DNA of 64,000 nt from Enterobacter sp. CC120223-11 (GTDB taxonomy: Bacteria > Pseudomonadota > Gammaproteobacteria > Enterobacterales > Enterobacteriaceae). The translations under genes were made by a program, and so were the position numbers. Shown piece by piece: positions 8,140 through 18,369 of the stretch; the first letter of the stretch is position 1; each line of letters begins with the position of its first letter. The notes under the pieces were generated by a model, which searched no databases, was not told the origin of the DNA, and was given only the letters and a program-made list of their open reading frames with translations. The stretch is taken from the NCBI RefSeq assembly GCF_900215375.1, contig NZ_OBEF01000006.1, positions 186,001-250,000 of the forward strand, written 5' to 3'.

Positions 8140-9645
8140 TTATGCCGCAATAGCATTCATGATCGCCGGGACCGACAGCGCATCCAGCGGGATCTCTGCC
8201 ACCTGTTGCCGATCGCGCAGAATAATCACCCGATCCGCATAGCCCACCAGTTCTTCCAACTCCGAGGAGATAACCAGCAGCGCCAGGCCATCGGCGCAGA
8301 GCGTTTCGATCAGGCGAATAATTTCCGCATGCGCACCCACGTCGATACCGCGTGTTGGCTCATCGAGGATAAGGAACTGAGGGCGCGTCAGCAGCCAGCG
8401 CGACAGCAGCACCTTCTGCTGATTACCGCCGGAGAGAAACTCAATCGGCTGCTCAGCACTCGGCGTGCGGATACCTAACTGACGGATAAAGCGCTCAGCA
8501 ATTTCATTTTGCTCGCGACGTGGGATTGGACGCAGCCAGCCGCGCTGTGCCTGGAGCGCCAGGATAATGTTTTCCCGCACAGAGGCGGCGGCAATGATGC
8601 CATCGGTTTTCCTGTCCTCCGGGCAAAAACCGATGCCGAGACAGGAGGCCTGATGCGGCGAACGCAGCGTCTGCGGCTTGCCTTTGATCTCCGCGCTGCC
8701 GCTGTCTGAAGGTTTGATCCCAAAAATCACTTCTGCGGTTTCGGTGCGCCCTGAACCGAGCAGACCCGCCAGCCCGACAATTTCGCCAGGGCGTACCTGC
8801 AAATCGAACGGCTCAATCACCCCTTTCTTGCCGTAGCCTTTGAACGCCGCAACAGGTTTGTCGCTAAGCAGCGTGCGGCCTGCGCGTTGCAGGGCATTGT
8901 GGTCCAGTTCACGACCCAGCATCATTTTGACCAGCTCTATCTGTGGCAGCGCTTTAGTTTCTTTGCAGCCGACAAAGCTGCCGTTGCGCAGCACGGTGAT
9001 GCGGTCGCTGACCTGATACACCTGATCGAGAAAGTGGGTGACAAAGATAAGGCTGACCCCCTGGTCGCGCAGCTGACGCATGAGGGTAAACAGCATTTCG
9101 ACTTCCTGGGTATCGAGGCTCGCCGTGGGTTCGTCGAGGATCAGCACTTTGGCTGAGAGATCGATCGCGCGGCAGATGGCCACAATCTGCTGCATGGCAA
9201 CGGAAAAGCGGTTCAGCGGTTCGCGCACGTCAAGTGAGAAGCCGTAGGACGCCATCAGCGCGGTCGCGCGTTTCTCCATCTCTTTGCGTTGCAGGAAGCC
9301 GAAGCGCCGCGGTTCGCGGCCGATAAAGAGGTTGTCCGCGACCGACATATTCGGCAGCAGGTTCACTTCCTGATACACGGTCCCGATCCCCAGTTGTTGA
9401 GCGTGGGCCGTGTTTTTCGGAGAAATAGTTTCGCCTTCGAGCCAGATGGTGCCGCGATCTGCGTGATAAACGCCGGTCAGTGCTTTAATCAGGGTGGATT
9501 TCCCGGCGCCGTTTTCACCGAGCAGGGCCATGATTTCACCACGACGCAGGCTGAAATCGACGTTATCCAGCGCTTTCACGCCAGGGAAAAATTTGCTTAA
9601 GCCTTCCGTGCGTAGAATGTCCTGATTGTGAGTGCTGTCAGTCAT
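8140..9645 (-). CDS. ytfR: Galactofuranose ABC transporter ATP-binding protein YtfR
   Basis: A 501-residue tandem-ABC protein of the ribose/galactose (RbsA/MglA) type. The first cassette has Walker A GENGAGKST (~42-50), a Q-loop YQEVNLLPNMS, a degenerate signature and Walker B KVLILDEPTASLD. The second cassette has GLLGSGRTE in place of a classical Walker A, the signature LSGGNQQKVLLSRWL and Walker B FLILDEPTRGIDVGAHAE. The degenerate second Walker A is normal for the family. It powers uptake through YtfT/YjfF. It is separated from ytfQ by 140 bp holding a double hairpin repeat. Confidence 0.96.
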   Translation of the reverse strand: MTDSTHNQDILRTEGLSKFFPGVKALDNVDFSLRRGEIMALLGENGAGKSTLIKALTGVYHADRGTIWLEGETISPKNTAHAQQLGIGTVYQEVNLLPNMSVADNLFIGREPRRFGFLQRKEMEKRATALMASYGFSLDVREPLNRFSVAMQQIVAICRAIDLSAKVLILDEPTASLDTQEVEMLFTLMRQLRDQGVSLIFVTHFLDQVYQVSDRITVLRNGSFVGCKETKALPQIELVKMMLGRELDHNALQRAGRTLLSDKPVAAFKGYGKKGVIEPFDLQVRPGEIVGLAGLLGSGRTETAEVIFGIKPSDSGSAEIKGKPQTLRSPHQASCLGIGFCPEDRKTDGIIAAASVRENIILALQAQRGWLRPIPRREQNEIAERFIRQLGIRTPSAEQPIEFLSGGNQQKVLLSRWLLTRPQFLILDEPTRGIDVGAHAEIIRLIETLCADGLALLVISSELEELVGYADRVIILRDRQQVAEIPLDALSVPAIMNAIAA

Positions 9646-9664
9646 TATCGGCCCCTAAAAAATA

Positions 9665-9780
9665 ACCCTCACCCCGACCCTCTCCCTAAAAGGGAGAGGG
9701 AGAACACCAGGCCCGCTCAAAGTGAAACGCCGCACAGTCGGTTCCCTCTCCCCTCAGGGGAGAGGGTTAGGGTGAGGGGT
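9665..9780. repeat. Paired palindromic repeat (BIME-like) between ytfQ and ytfR
   Basis: Two perfect hairpins, CCCTCTCCCT/AGGGAGAGGG at 9678-9700 and CCCTCTCCCC/GGGGAGAGGG at 9744-9766, are flanked by outer arms (ACCCTCACCCC at 9665, GGGTGAGGGGT at 9770) that pair with each other. The whole unit is therefore a ~115-bp nested inverted repeat. Its core is shared with the array at 4199-4441. Its place after the binding-protein gene suggests 3'-end protection or partial termination of ytfQ mRNA (inference). Confidence 0.85.
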
Positions 9781-9785
9781 TTACA

Positions 9786-10742
9786 TCAGTAACCCATGTC
9801 TTTTTTCTTATCCAGCTGTGCCTGAGCGCTGTCTTTCAGGTAGAGCTGCGAATGCGTCAGGGTCAGTTTCGGCGGCATGGTGCCGTCTTTTTTGAATTTC
9901 TCGAGAGCATCAAACGCCGGGCCGGCCATGTTTGGCGTCAGCTCCACGTTGGCGTTGGCTTCGTCGGCCAGCATCGCTTTATAGATGTCCGGCACGCCGT
10001 CGATAGACCCGGTCAGGATATCTTTACCCGGCTTCAGGCCCGCTTCTTTGATGGCCTGAATGGCGCCGATAGCCATGTCGTCGTTATGGGCGTAAACCAT
10101 GCAGATGTTTTTGCCGTTGTTTTCCGCTTTGATGAAGCTCTCCATAACCTCTTTACCTTTGCTGCGGGTAAAGTCGCCGGACTGAGAACGGATGATTTTG
10201 ATGTTTGGTGCTTTGGCGATGGCTTCAGCAAAGCCTTTCTTACGGTCAATCGCCACGCTTGCGCCAACGGTGCCCTGCAGTTCAACCACGTTACACGGTT
10301 TACCGGCTTCGGTTTTCACCAGCCAGTCGCCGATGAGTTTGCCTTCCAGCACGTTGTCAGCGGTGACGGTGGTCATGTAGAGGGATTTATCTTTCACATC
10401 AACAGAGCGGTCGAGCAGGAACACCGGAATTTTGGCCTGTTTGGCTTCTTTCAGCACCGGTTCCCAGCCCGTGGCCACAACCGGCGCAATGAAAATGGCA
10501 TCAACGCCCTGAGCGATGAACGAACGGACCGCCTTGATTTGGTTTTCCTGTTTCTGCTGACCATCAGCGATTTTCAGGGTGATCCCACGTTTTTCGGCTT
10601 CACTTTTCGCCACGCTGGTTTCAGCTGCGCGCCAGCCGGACTCCGAACCAACCTGCGAAAATCCTACGGTTAAAGGGGCAGCCATCGCCATAGACGACAT
10701 GGCTGCGGAAACAGCGGAGACAAGAAGTAAGCGCTTCCACAT
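9786..10742 (-). CDS. ytfQ: Galactofuranose-binding periplasmic protein YtfQ
   Basis: A 318-residue periplasmic sugar-binding protein, same length as E. coli YtfQ. The signal peptide MWKRLLLVSAVSAAMSSMAMA is cleaved before APLTVGFSQVG. The type I periplasmic-binding fold is visible in VDAIFIAPVVATGWEPVL, IPVFLLDRSVDVKD and DILTGSIDGVPDIYKAM. E. coli YtfQ binds galactofuranose and, more weakly, galactopyranose. It is the first gene of ytfQRT-yjfF. A GalR-like operator overlaps codons 1-6 and a second lies 133 bp upstream. Confidence 0.96.
   Translation of the reverse strand: MWKRLLLVSAVSAAMSSMAMAAPLTVGFSQVGSESGWRAAETSVAKSEAEKRGITLKIADGQQKQENQIKAVRSFIAQGVDAIFIAPVVATGWEPVLKEAKQAKIPVFLLDRSVDVKDKSLYMTTVTADNVLEGKLIGDWLVKTEAGKPCNVVELQGTVGASVAIDRKKGFAEAIAKAPNIKIIRSQSGDFTRSKGKEVMESFIKAENNGKNICMVYAHNDDMAIGAIQAIKEAGLKPGKDILTGSIDGVPDIYKAMLADEANANVELTPNMAGPAFDALEKFKKDGTMPPKLTLTHSQLYLKDSAQAQLDKKKDMGY
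10727..10742 (-). promoter_or_regulatory. GalR/GalS-like internal operator at the ytfQ start
   Basis: The minus strand reads GTGGAAGCGCTTACTT across the first codons of ytfQ. This fits the GalR/GalS consensus GTGNAANCGNTTNCAC at 14 of 16 positions, centred on AAGCGCTT. Its position inside the gene resembles the internal operator of the gal operon. Confidence 0.6.
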
Positions 10743-10792
10743 AAGGGTATCCTCGTGAGGTTATTGTTAGTGAATCCATCATCTGCCGAAAA

Positions 10793-10829
10793 ACTATAGA
10801 CAATGGGAAATGTAACGTGATGCGTTACA
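10793..10829 (-). promoter_or_regulatory. ytfQ promoter region with a TGTAACG inverted repeat
   Basis: A TATAGT -10 candidate lies at 10793-10798 on the minus strand with no good -35. Just upstream is a perfect inverted repeat, TGTAACG-N5-CGTTACA (10811-10829), a likely activator or repressor site of unknown identity. It does not have the CRP spacing. Confidence 0.45.
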
Positions 10830-10857
10830 TCACACTTCCCAAAAGAGAAAGCGGGTT

Positions 10858-10873
10858 TTGTAAGCGCTTCCAC
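10858..10873 (-). promoter_or_regulatory. GalR/GalS-like external operator upstream of ytfQ
   Basis: The minus strand reads GTGGAAGCGCTTACAA, matching GTGNAANCGNTTNCAC at 15 of 16 positions. It shares a 14-base identical core with the operator at the ytfQ start codon, 133 bp away. Confidence 0.65.
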
Positions 10874-11036
10874 AGCCGTATTCATCAGGCGGCTGGGTTT
10901 ATGGATTTTCCACCTGGTTAAAGGCTCCGAAAAACGACGAGAGGGCAAGCCACGGCTGAAAAGAAGCGAAGACATTTAGGTTGAGTTGGCTATAATACCG
11001 GGCACTTGGTTGCCATACATTTTTAAGGAATCCGAC

Positions 11037-11564
11037 ATGAGCTTACTCAACGTCCCTGCGGGCAAAGAGCTGCCAGAAGACATCTACGTTGTTATCGAAA
11101 TTCCTGCTAACGCAGACCCAATCAAATACGAAATCGACAAGGACACCGGTGCGCTGTTCGTGGACCGTTTCATGTCTACCGCGATGTTCTATCCGTGCAA
11201 CTACGGCTACATCAACCACACCCTCTCTCTGGATGGTGACCCGGTTGACGTCCTGGTCCCAACTCCGTACCCGCTGCAGCCAGGTTCCGTGATTCGCTGC
11301 CGTCCGGTTGGCGTTCTGAAAATGACCGACGAAGCCGGTGAAGATGCGAAACTGGTTGCCGTGCCGCACACCAAACTGAGCAAAGAGTACGATCACATCA
11401 AAGATGTGAACGACCTGCCAGAACTGCTGAAAGCCCAGATCGCTCACTTCTTCGAGCACTATAAAGATCTGGAAAAAGGCAAGTGGGTGAAAGTGGAAGG
11501 TTGGGACAACGCTGAAGCTGCGAAAGCAGAAATCATCGCCTCCTTCGAACGCGCTAAGAAGTAA
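11037..11564 (+). CDS. ppa: Inorganic pyrophosphatase
   Basis: A 175-residue family I soluble pyrophosphatase nearly identical to E. coli Ppa. The active-site signature DGDPVDVLV is at about residues 66-74, with the metal/substrate residues in [19 protein letters not shown] and the segment [19 protein letters not shown]. It hydrolyses PPi and drives biosynthesis in the cytoplasm. The ATG at 11037 is chosen because it matches E. coli MSLLNVPAG and follows AAGGA; a 17-codon upstream extension is not conserved. A strong terminator follows. Confidence 0.98.
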   Translation: MSLLNVPAGKELPEDIYVVIEIPANADPIKYEIDKDTGALFVDRFMSTAMFYPCNYGYINHTLSLDGDPVDVLVPTPYPLQPGSVIRCRPVGVLKMTDEAGEDAKLVAVPHTKLSKEYDHIKDVNDLPELLKAQIAHFFEHYKDLEKGKWVKVEGWDNAEAAKAEIIASFERAKK

Positions 11565-11582
11565 TTCTTACCGCGCTAAAGA

Positions 11583-11606
11583 CACCGCCTCCGGGCGGTG
11601 TTTTTG
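11583..11606 (+). terminator. Rho-independent terminator of ppa
   Basis: A GC-rich stem CACCGCC / GGGCGGTG is followed by TTTTTGTTT about 20 bases after the ppa stop codon. Confidence 0.9.
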
Positions 11607-11625
11607 TTTGTAGCCGCACAAAAAA

Positions 11626-11650
11626 ATAACGCCACCCGAAGGTGGCGTTA
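11626..11650 (-). terminator. Terminator of the tamA-tamB-ytfP operon
   Basis: The stem AACGCCACC / GGTGGCGTT has a 4-base loop. On the minus strand it is followed by ATTTTTTTG, directly after the ytfP stop codon. Confidence 0.88.
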
Positions 11651-11655
11651 CGTAT

Positions 11656-12000
11656 TCAGAACTGATCTTTATCCAGCCAGTTGCCGGTATCAATTCGGGT
11701 GAAACCCTCCACCGGACGCTGGTAGACGTACATCCACGCGCTGCCGTAGGGTGTCTGGATCAGGTGACGCGCGTATTCACCGCCTTTGGTGCGCAGCGCG
11801 TCGAGCTCGGCGAGCGTTGAGGCGTCGATTCGATAGACTTCACCTACTACCGTGCCAGCACCGGGCACCGCGCCTGGATAGTGGCCCAGGCTGTAGAGCT
11901 GATAGTTATCGACGCTGTGATCGCCCAGCCACTGAGCGTTGGTCATCCAGTGGCTGTTGCCCTGTTTGCGCCGTAAACTGCCGTAAACAAATATTCGCAT
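11656..12000 (-). CDS. ytfP: Gamma-glutamylcyclotransferase-like protein YtfP
   Basis: A 114-residue GGCT-fold (AIG2-like) protein. The N-terminal substrate-loop motif FVYGSLRRKQGN (residues 4-15) is present, as are VVGEVYRIDASTLAELDALR and a conserved acidic residue in KGGEYARHLI. The family fold resembles gamma-glutamylcyclotransferases, but the physiological substrate of YtfP is not established. It begins 2 bases after tamB and completes the tamA-tamB-ytfP operon, as in E. coli. Confidence 0.93.
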   Translation of the reverse strand: MRIFVYGSLRRKQGNSHWMTNAQWLGDHSVDNYQLYSLGHYPGAVPGAGTVVGEVYRIDASTLAELDALRTKGGEYARHLIQTPYGSAWMYVYQRPVEGFTRIDTGNWLDKDQF

Positions 12001-12002
12001 TG

Positions 12003-15000
12003 CTAAAACTCAAACTGATAGAGCAGATCAAGTGCCTGGTCTATGCCAGACACCGCTTCCAGATATAGCTTGGGCATCAGGCGATAGCGTAACGTGAGTG
12101 TTGCTAAAGAGTCAAAAATTCCCACGCCATATTTTACCTGCAAGCCTGGCGCGATATATCCGCTCACCACGACCTGCGAGGAATCGCCTACCCCGGCGGT
12201 ATCCAGGGCCAGATTACTGACGCCAAACGTCTCGCCGATTTTACCCACAATCTGCCCACTTTGTGCAACCCCTAGTCCGACCAGCGCTGACGTCATCGCC
12301 GCACCGTCGCCCTGTTCGCTGTCGAGGCCTTGCCCGCGAAGCAGGTACGAGAGCGCGGCCTGCTGCGACATTGCCGGGTCAGAGAAGATTTCGGCCTTCG
12401 GCTGATCCGCAAGACCCGTTACGCGCACGCCAGCGATCACATCATTTTCAGTCGCTTCCGGGTTACGAATAGCTTCAATATTCAGCATCGGCTGGTCCGG
12501 CGGGCCGGAGAACAGCAGAATACCTTTACGCACGATCAAATCCTGACCGTAGGCGTGGAAGCGGCCTTCCGGGATGTTGATTTGACCGTTAAGGCCCAGA
12601 CCCTGCTTGTCCTGCGCCACTTTCAGATCGCCCGTCAGGCGCGCTTTCAGGCCAAACGCATCCAGCCGCACGTTGTTACCGACGTGAATGGTCAGGTTGC
12701 TGTTGATCGGAATACCCGCCGTTTGTGGCTCAACGGGCTTCAGTTCTTTATCAAGCATCACCTCGTCGCCGGAGACGCCGACGGCGCTCTCAGGCACGTC
12801 ATGCACCACAATACGCGCCCAGGGCACATCCACGTTGCCATCCAGCGTAAACAGGCTTGGCGTGGCCGTGAAGACCACATCCGGCGACACATCAAGGCGA
12901 ACCATCGGCGGCACGGTGATACGTACCCGGCTGCCTTTCGCCGCCACCTGAGCACGCCAGTTGTCGATTTGCGTCCAGTCGGCGTTACCGCTGAGGCTGA
13001 TTTGCCCCTGCTGTGTGGCAATGACGCCGTCAAGGGTCGAACGCGTGCCGTTGAAGTTCATCGCCACCCGGCTCGGCTGCATGTCGAACGGCATAAAGTT
13101 GCCGTCGATATCCAGACCGGTGAGCTGTAGCTGCCCGAACAGCTGCGGGCTCTGGACGTTTCCGCCGAGGCGCAGGTTCGCATTCAGAAGACCTGCCGCT
13201 TTTTCCCCTCGCTCGAAAATCGGGTTGACCATCGCCAGCGAGAAGTTGCGGATATTGACGTTACCACCGAGATTACGTCGTCCCTCTGGATCGGTGACCT
13301 CAATCTGCCCGTCCAGCTGACCGTTGTTGGTCAGGCGAATCATCCAGCCCAGCTGCGCGCGGTTGTTATGCAGATCGGCGTTCAGGTTCAGCGTATCAAA
13401 GGCCACGGGCAGCGCCGCGTCGTTTACGGTCTGCGTGACCTTCACGTTACGCCCGCTGAGCGTCACTTTGCCCTGCGGCAGGCCTGGTTTGGTCGCATCC
13501 CAGCTGACGTCCGCGTTGCCGCTGAAGACGCCGCTCGCCTGGGTTGCTTCCGGCATAAACGGCTTGAGCATGGCTAAGTCAAAGCGGTTGAGGTTCACCA
13601 CCGCTCGCCCGGTTTCCCCGGCATCAATGGTTTGCGGTACGCACAACTCGGCATTCGGGTTCGTCCAGCAGTGTGGTCCGATGCTGATTTTCTGTTCTTT
13701 GTTGCGGAAATCGAGCGCGATGGCGCGTGAGAGTGACACAGGCCCAACCGGCGTCTGGAAGCGAGTATTGCTGAGCGAGCCTTTCCAGCGCTCCTCTTTG
13801 CGGTCGAAGCTGCCTGCTAAATCAAGCTGACCGGAGACAGGTTCGCCCTGAACACGCAGTTCCAGCTTGTGCTGTTTCTCATCGCCTTTTGCTGAGAGCA
13901 GCAGCTGGCTGATGTTCACGCCAGGCTGCGCAATGCCGTTCACGCGCACGTCGAGGTTGCCGCCAATCTGGTCGGTGGATTTGACGTCGCCTTTGATGGA
14001 AGCCTGAGCAACGGAAATCTCCTGCCAGCGCAGATTGCGGGCGGTGATATCCGCCAGCAGCTGCGGCGCATCCACGGTGCCGCGCACTTTCAGCAGCCCT
14101 TTCGCCGTACCGCCGAGGCCCGGCAGCGCGTTATCGAGCCCTGGCGCGTCGATGGTCGCATCCAGGTTCAACTCCTTCACGCCCAGCTCGCCCTTCACGT
14201 CCGCGCTGTTTTTACCCAGCTCCAGATGCAGCCCTGGAATTTTCCACTGCATATAGCTGTTGCCTGCAAGCTTGCCGTCAACGTTCACCTTGTTTTGCTT
14301 CACGTTACCGGTGAGTTTGAGTTCCGGCACATCCACCTGCCAGCTGCCGCCATACAGGCTGCCGGTGGTTTTGATGCTGCCGTTGAGCTTCGCAGGCCAG
14401 TCCGGTACTTCTTTTGCCGTGTTGATGCCGTTCAGGGTCAGCGCACCGCGCCAGCTGATTGCCTGCTGCCAGTCCAGCAGCGCCTTGAGTTCGGTTTTCC
14501 CTTCGAGTGCAGCGATAGTTAGCTTGTCGAGATTCACCTGCAGCTCATTGCCTTTGGCATCCAGCGTGATGGTCGCCGGTGGCACATCCTGCCCCTTCAC
14601 AGCCGTGCGGAACGAGAGCGTATAGTCGGTCATCTTGCCGCTGAGCTTCAGCTTCACATCATCAGCCTGGTACTGTTTCTCGCCAGTGAACGGCCAGTAA
14701 AGCTGTTTGCTGAGCACTTCCAGATTGAGCGGCAGTCCGGCTTCGGCGAGCTGCGCCTGCGCCCGGATGCCCACATCCACCGGGCCGGAGAGATTGATCC
14801 CGACGTCGAGCTGCTTGCGCACCTCGCCGCCGATCTTCATTTTGATCTTCTCGCCTTTTACCGGGTCAATGTTGAGGGTGCTGTTCAGCGTTAAATCAAC
14901 CGGCCAGTTATCCTGCAGCTTCGCCGTGCCGGTGGCATTCACCGTGCCCTGGCTGGAATCGACGTCCAGCGCATCCAGCTTCATGTCACCGTCGATGCTG

Positions 15001-15779
15001 CTGACCTTGAGCAGCATTTTGTAAACGGTGAGATCGGTGTCGCCCGTCAGCCGGAGCTGCTCGCCGCGAAATTCCTGGATGTTCAGGTTGAGGGGCAGAT
15101 GAACGTCAGTCATTTCAGGCAGCACGGGCTTCGAGAAGAGATCTTTCATCGTCTCGCCGAGCGGTTTCTCATCCGGCTTTGGCTTCTCGATTTTCGGCTC
15201 AACCACCTGTTCCTGCGCGACTTTCGCCACTTTCGGCAAGGCGATAAGCAGCCCCTGCAGCGAGGTTGGCGTCAGCGTCAGGTTCTTCTCCTGCCAGTTC
15301 AGGCCGGAGGTAAAGTCCATCACCGACACGGTCGTGTCGTCGATTTTGATGTTCACCTTGTTCAGCGCCACCCGGCTCAGGGTGATGGGATACGGCGTGG
15401 AGAGGTTCAGCGGGCCGCTGTCCTCCTCTTCAACCGGCGCTGACGGCGGCATTTTTTTGCTGTCGATGACCACGTTCACGTTTGAGAGCGACAGGTCGTT
15501 GACGCACAGGCTGCTGTTCCACAGGCATTTTGTGTTCACCGCGAGATGGAACTGCCCGGCATCCACCGCCACGCCCGGCTGGTCGTAGCGCAGGTTCTTG
15601 ATGGTTAAATCTTTCCAGCCGCCAACAACCTGACCGATGGAAAGGCCAGGCACCCAACGATCTGCCGCCTTGAACACCAGATGGAGCCCGGTCGTGGTTC
15701 CCACCAGGAACGCCACCGTGCCGAGCAGCAAAATAAGGAACACCAGCACGCCGAGGCTAATCTTCTTCCATAAACTCAT
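12003..15779 (-). CDS. tamB: Translocation and assembly module inner-membrane protein TamB
   Basis: A 1258-residue AsmA-like giant protein, the E. coli length (1259). Residues ~7-29 ([23 protein letters not shown]) form the inner-membrane anchor. The bulk consists of repeated amphipathic beta stretches that build a periplasm-spanning beta-taco. The C-terminal DUF490 domain ends ...[27 protein letters not shown], which contacts TamA. It assists outer-membrane protein assembly and, with YhdP and YdbH, phospholipid transport. It overlaps the tamA stop codon by 4 bp. Confidence 0.97.
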   Translation of the reverse strand: MSLWKKISLGVLVFLILLLGTVAFLVGTTTGLHLVFKAADRWVPGLSIGQVVGGWKDLTIKNLRYDQPGVAVDAGQFHLAVNTKCLWNSSLCVNDLSLSNVNVVIDSKKMPPSAPVEEEDSGPLNLSTPYPITLSRVALNKVNIKIDDTTVSVMDFTSGLNWQEKNLTLTPTSLQGLLIALPKVAKVAQEQVVEPKIEKPKPDEKPLGETMKDLFSKPVLPEMTDVHLPLNLNIQEFRGEQLRLTGDTDLTVYKMLLKVSSIDGDMKLDALDVDSSQGTVNATGTAKLQDNWPVDLTLNSTLNIDPVKGEKIKMKIGGEVRKQLDVGINLSGPVDVGIRAQAQLAEAGLPLNLEVLSKQLYWPFTGEKQYQADDVKLKLSGKMTDYTLSFRTAVKGQDVPPATITLDAKGNELQVNLDKLTIAALEGKTELKALLDWQQAISWRGALTLNGINTAKEVPDWPAKLNGSIKTTGSLYGGSWQVDVPELKLTGNVKQNKVNVDGKLAGNSYMQWKIPGLHLELGKNSADVKGELGVKELNLDATIDAPGLDNALPGLGGTAKGLLKVRGTVDAPQLLADITARNLRWQEISVAQASIKGDVKSTDQIGGNLDVRVNGIAQPGVNISQLLLSAKGDEKQHKLELRVQGEPVSGQLDLAGSFDRKEERWKGSLSNTRFQTPVGPVSLSRAIALDFRNKEQKISIGPHCWTNPNAELCVPQTIDAGETGRAVVNLNRFDLAMLKPFMPEATQASGVFSGNADVSWDATKPGLPQGKVTLSGRNVKVTQTVNDAALPVAFDTLNLNADLHNNRAQLGWMIRLTNNGQLDGQIEVTDPEGRRNLGGNVNIRNFSLAMVNPIFERGEKAAGLLNANLRLGGNVQSPQLFGQLQLTGLDIDGNFMPFDMQPSRVAMNFNGTRSTLDGVIATQQGQISLSGNADWTQIDNWRAQVAAKGSRVRITVPPMVRLDVSPDVVFTATPSLFTLDGNVDVPWARIVVHDVPESAVGVSGDEVMLDKELKPVEPQTAGIPINSNLTIHVGNNVRLDAFGLKARLTGDLKVAQDKQGLGLNGQINIPEGRFHAYGQDLIVRKGILLFSGPPDQPMLNIEAIRNPEATENDVIAGVRVTGLADQPKAEIFSDPAMSQQAALSYLLRGQGLDSEQGDGAAMTSALVGLGVAQSGQIVGKIGETFGVSNLALDTAGVGDSSQVVVSGYIAPGLQVKYGVGIFDSLATLTLRYRLMPKLYLEAVSGIDQALDLLYQFEF

Positions 15780-17509
15780 AATTCTGGCCCCAGACCGATA
15801 TAGAACTGTAATCCGTGCTCTTCTTTGTCACCAACCGGCACCGCCAGATCGAGCTTGATTGGCCCAACCGGCGACTGCCAACGCACGCCCACGCCTGCGC
15901 CAGTTTTGAAATCGTTATCGCGGAAGTCGTTCACCGCCTCACCGCTGTCGACGAACATCGCGCCCCACCATTTGCCGGTCACGTTGTACTGATACTCCAG
16001 CGAGCCTGTTGCCAGGCGTGATGCCCCGGTGAGCTTGCCGTTGTCATCCTTCGGTGAAATGGACTGATATTTATAACCGCGAATGCTGCGATCGCCCCCG
16101 GCGAAGAAGCGCAGGTCCGGCGGCACTTTGTCGAAGTCGCCGGTTTCGATCCAGCCAAGATTGCCGCGCACCACGAAGCGGTGGCGGTCATAGAGGGTGC
16201 GGATCCAGGTGTTTTGCGCCTGAATAACGGCGAAGTCAACGTCCGATCCCCATGCGGTGTTCGATACATCGACCGAATAGCGCTGGGAATCGCCCCAGGT
16301 TGGCATCAGCCCACCGCGCGAACGGGTGCGGCTGATCATCACGCCAGGGTAGAGCAGCATAGTGGTGTTGGTCACATCCGCCTGGGTAAAGTGGGAGAGG
16401 CTCCAGCGCAGGTTGATGGCGCGCTGCCAGCCGCTCGAGAGGTCCCAGTAACGCGACACGCCGAGCGTGGTGGAATCGGATTCCGTATCGTTCAAATCGG
16501 TGCGTTTGAATCCACCCTGCAACAGATAATATTGCTCCAGCGGATTCTTCAGCAGCGGCACTTTGTAGGAGAAATCGAGCTGCTGTTCTGGCGCGGAAAG
16601 GCTCAGGGAAGAGGTCAGGCTGTGGCCGTAGGAGTTGATCCACGGCTTGTTCCAGGAGGCTTTCACGCGCGGGCCCACATCTGTGGAATACCCGACACCG
16701 GTTTCAATGGTATTTTGGGTACGTGGCGACACCACCCCCTGTAACGGCAGAACTTTCGTTTTGCGCGCCTTATCAAATTCCGGCGCCACCACAACCGAGT
16801 TGAACCAGCCGGTCGCCGAGAGTCGACGGTTGAGTTCGGCCAGATCCTCAGAGGTGTAGTAATCCCCTTCCTTGAAAGGGATCAGGTTTTGCAGATAGCG
16901 GTCCTGAATCTGCGAGCCCTGGAAGGACACCTCGCCGAAGCGATAGCGCTCGCCGCTGTCGTAGTCGATATCCCAGAACGCCTGGTGACGGTCGAGCGAC
17001 ACGCCAAGCTGGCTCTTTTTAAATTCACTGTCGAAATAGCCTTTGCGCAGCGAGACGCTGGTCAGGCTTTTTTTGAAGTCGTCGTAATCGCCGTGGTCGA
17101 GGACGGTTCCGATAGCAGGACGTTTTTTCAGCAGGTCCAGGTAGTCACGATCGGTTCGCGCACCGCCGCGTAAAATCACGTCGGTACCGCCAATTCGCAC
17201 GGGTTCACCCGGTGTCACATGAGCGAGTAATACCTGACGGCCCTTGGCCGGCGCAGGTTTGAGTTCGAAATCGATGGTGGGTTCGTAATACCCAAGCGCT
17301 TTCAGCCCGTCGCGAATGGCATCATCGACGCGCGCACGAAAACGGCGATCCGGCGTGACCTCATCGCTCTGGATGGTGGACAGCTGCGCGCGCACGTTTT
17401 TCTGCAGCTCTCCCGACAGCCCATCAACCTGTAAACGGATGTTTGCCGCCCCGGCAATACCACTGACCAGCAACAGGCTGGCCCCAAATAATCTGCGAAG
17501 TTGTGGCAC
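15776..17509 (-). CDS. tamA: Outer-membrane translocation and assembly module component TamA
   Basis: An Omp85-family protein of 577 residues when started at the GTG at 17509, exactly the E. coli length. GGGAG lies 6 bases upstream, and the product begins with a typical signal sequence ([21 protein letters not shown]). An upstream in-frame ATG at 17554 adds 15 non-signal residues and is rejected. Three POTRA domains are followed by a 16-strand barrel with the lid-lock motif region [17 protein letters not shown] and the terminal strand [12 protein letters not shown]. It works with TamB in outer-membrane protein assembly. It is divergent from msrA. Confidence 0.96.
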   Translation of the reverse strand: MPQLRRLFGASLLLVSGIAGAANIRLQVDGLSGELQKNVRAQLSTIQSDEVTPDRRFRARVDDAIRDGLKALGYYEPTIDFELKPAPAKGRQVLLAHVTPGEPVRIGGTDVILRGGARTDRDYLDLLKKRPAIGTVLDHGDYDDFKKSLTSVSLRKGYFDSEFKKSQLGVSLDRHQAFWDIDYDSGERYRFGEVSFQGSQIQDRYLQNLIPFKEGDYYTSEDLAELNRRLSATGWFNSVVVAPEFDKARKTKVLPLQGVVSPRTQNTIETGVGYSTDVGPRVKASWNKPWINSYGHSLTSSLSLSAPEQQLDFSYKVPLLKNPLEQYYLLQGGFKRTDLNDTESDSTTLGVSRYWDLSSGWQRAINLRWSLSHFTQADVTNTTMLLYPGVMISRTRSRGGLMPTWGDSQRYSVDVSNTAWGSDVDFAVIQAQNTWIRTLYDRHRFVVRGNLGWIETGDFDKVPPDLRFFAGGDRSIRGYKYQSISPKDDNGKLTGASRLATGSLEYQYNVTGKWWGAMFVDSGEAVNDFRDNDFKTGAGVGVRWQSPVGPIKLDLAVPVGDKEEHGLQFYIGLGPEL

Positions 17510-17723
17510 GTTTTCTCCCAAAATTCCTTGTTTCCTCCCCGTCAGGAAACACAATGCCCGATCTACGGTTTAACAAAATCTCAACACTTCCGGTTGAAAA
17601 AAAACGATCCAACTCAATATTATTTCTTATGTCTAACTTTAGTCGTATTCACGGCCTTATTGTGTGCAAAGTGAAGCGCTGTGACAACCTTAACCCCAAT
17701 TTCACGTCTCCGGAGGCCAAACC

Positions 17724-18365
17724 GTGAGCTTATTCGATAAAAAACACATTGTTTCTCAGGCGGATGCGCTGCCAGGCCGCAACACGCCGATGCCTGTCGC
17801 CACACTGCACGCCGTTAATGACCACTCGATGACCAACATCCCGGAAGGTATGGAAGTCGCGCTGTTTGCGATGGGCTGCTTCTGGGGCGTTGAGCGCCTC
17901 TTCTGGCAGTTGCCCGGCGTCTATAGCACTGCGGCAGGCTATACCGGCGGCTATACGCCGAATCCGACTTATCGTGAAGTGTGTTCAGGCCAGACCGGAC
18001 ATGCCGAAGCGGTGCGCATCGTCTATGACCCGGCCGTTATCAGCTATGCGCAATTGTTGCAGGTGTTCTGGGAGAATCACGACCCGGCCCAGGGCATGCG
18101 TCAGGGCAACGATCAGGGCACGCAGTACCGCTCGGCGATTTACCCTCTGACTCCTGAGCAGGACAAAGCCGCCCACGCAAGCCTTGAGCGCTTCCAGGCA
18201 GCGATGCACGAAGCCCATGACGAGCGCACCATCACTACCGAAATCAGCACCGCCAGGCCGTTCTATTACGCGGAAGACGACCACCAGCAGTACCTGCACA
18301 AAAACCCGTACGGCTATTGCGGTATCGGCGGAATCGGCGTGTGTTTGCCGCCGCAGCTTGCCTGA
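17724..18365 (+). CDS. msrA: Peptide methionine sulfoxide reductase A
   Basis: A 213-residue MsrA. The catalytic motif [11 protein letters not shown] carries the active cysteine at about residue 52, and the C-terminal [17 protein letters not shown] provides the resolving cysteines. [18 protein letters not shown] is family-typical. It reduces the S epimer of methionine sulfoxide in proteins and free methionine, using thioredoxin. The start is a GTG preceded by GGAGG at 7 bases and aligns with E. coli MSLFDKKH. Its stop lies 4 bp from that of the convergent LacI-type gene; in E. coli the next gene is ytfL. Confidence 0.97.
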   Translation: MSLFDKKHIVSQADALPGRNTPMPVATLHAVNDHSMTNIPEGMEVALFAMGCFWGVERLFWQLPGVYSTAAGYTGGYTPNPTYREVCSGQTGHAEAVRIVYDPAVISYAQLLQVFWENHDPAQGMRQGNDQGTQYRSAIYPLTPEQDKAAHASLERFQAAMHEAHDERTITTEISTARPFYYAEDDHQQYLHKNPYGYCGIGGIGVCLPPQLA

Positions 18366-18369
18366 GTCT

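Noticed and set aside
10811-10835. CRP site in the ytfQ promoter
   Set aside because: TGTGA and TCAC-like halves exist but are separated by 9 bases, not the required 6.
17510-17554. Longer TamA start
   Set aside because: The extension would bury the signal peptide 15 residues from the N-terminus; the GTG at 17509 has a good ribosome-binding site and gives the E. coli length.
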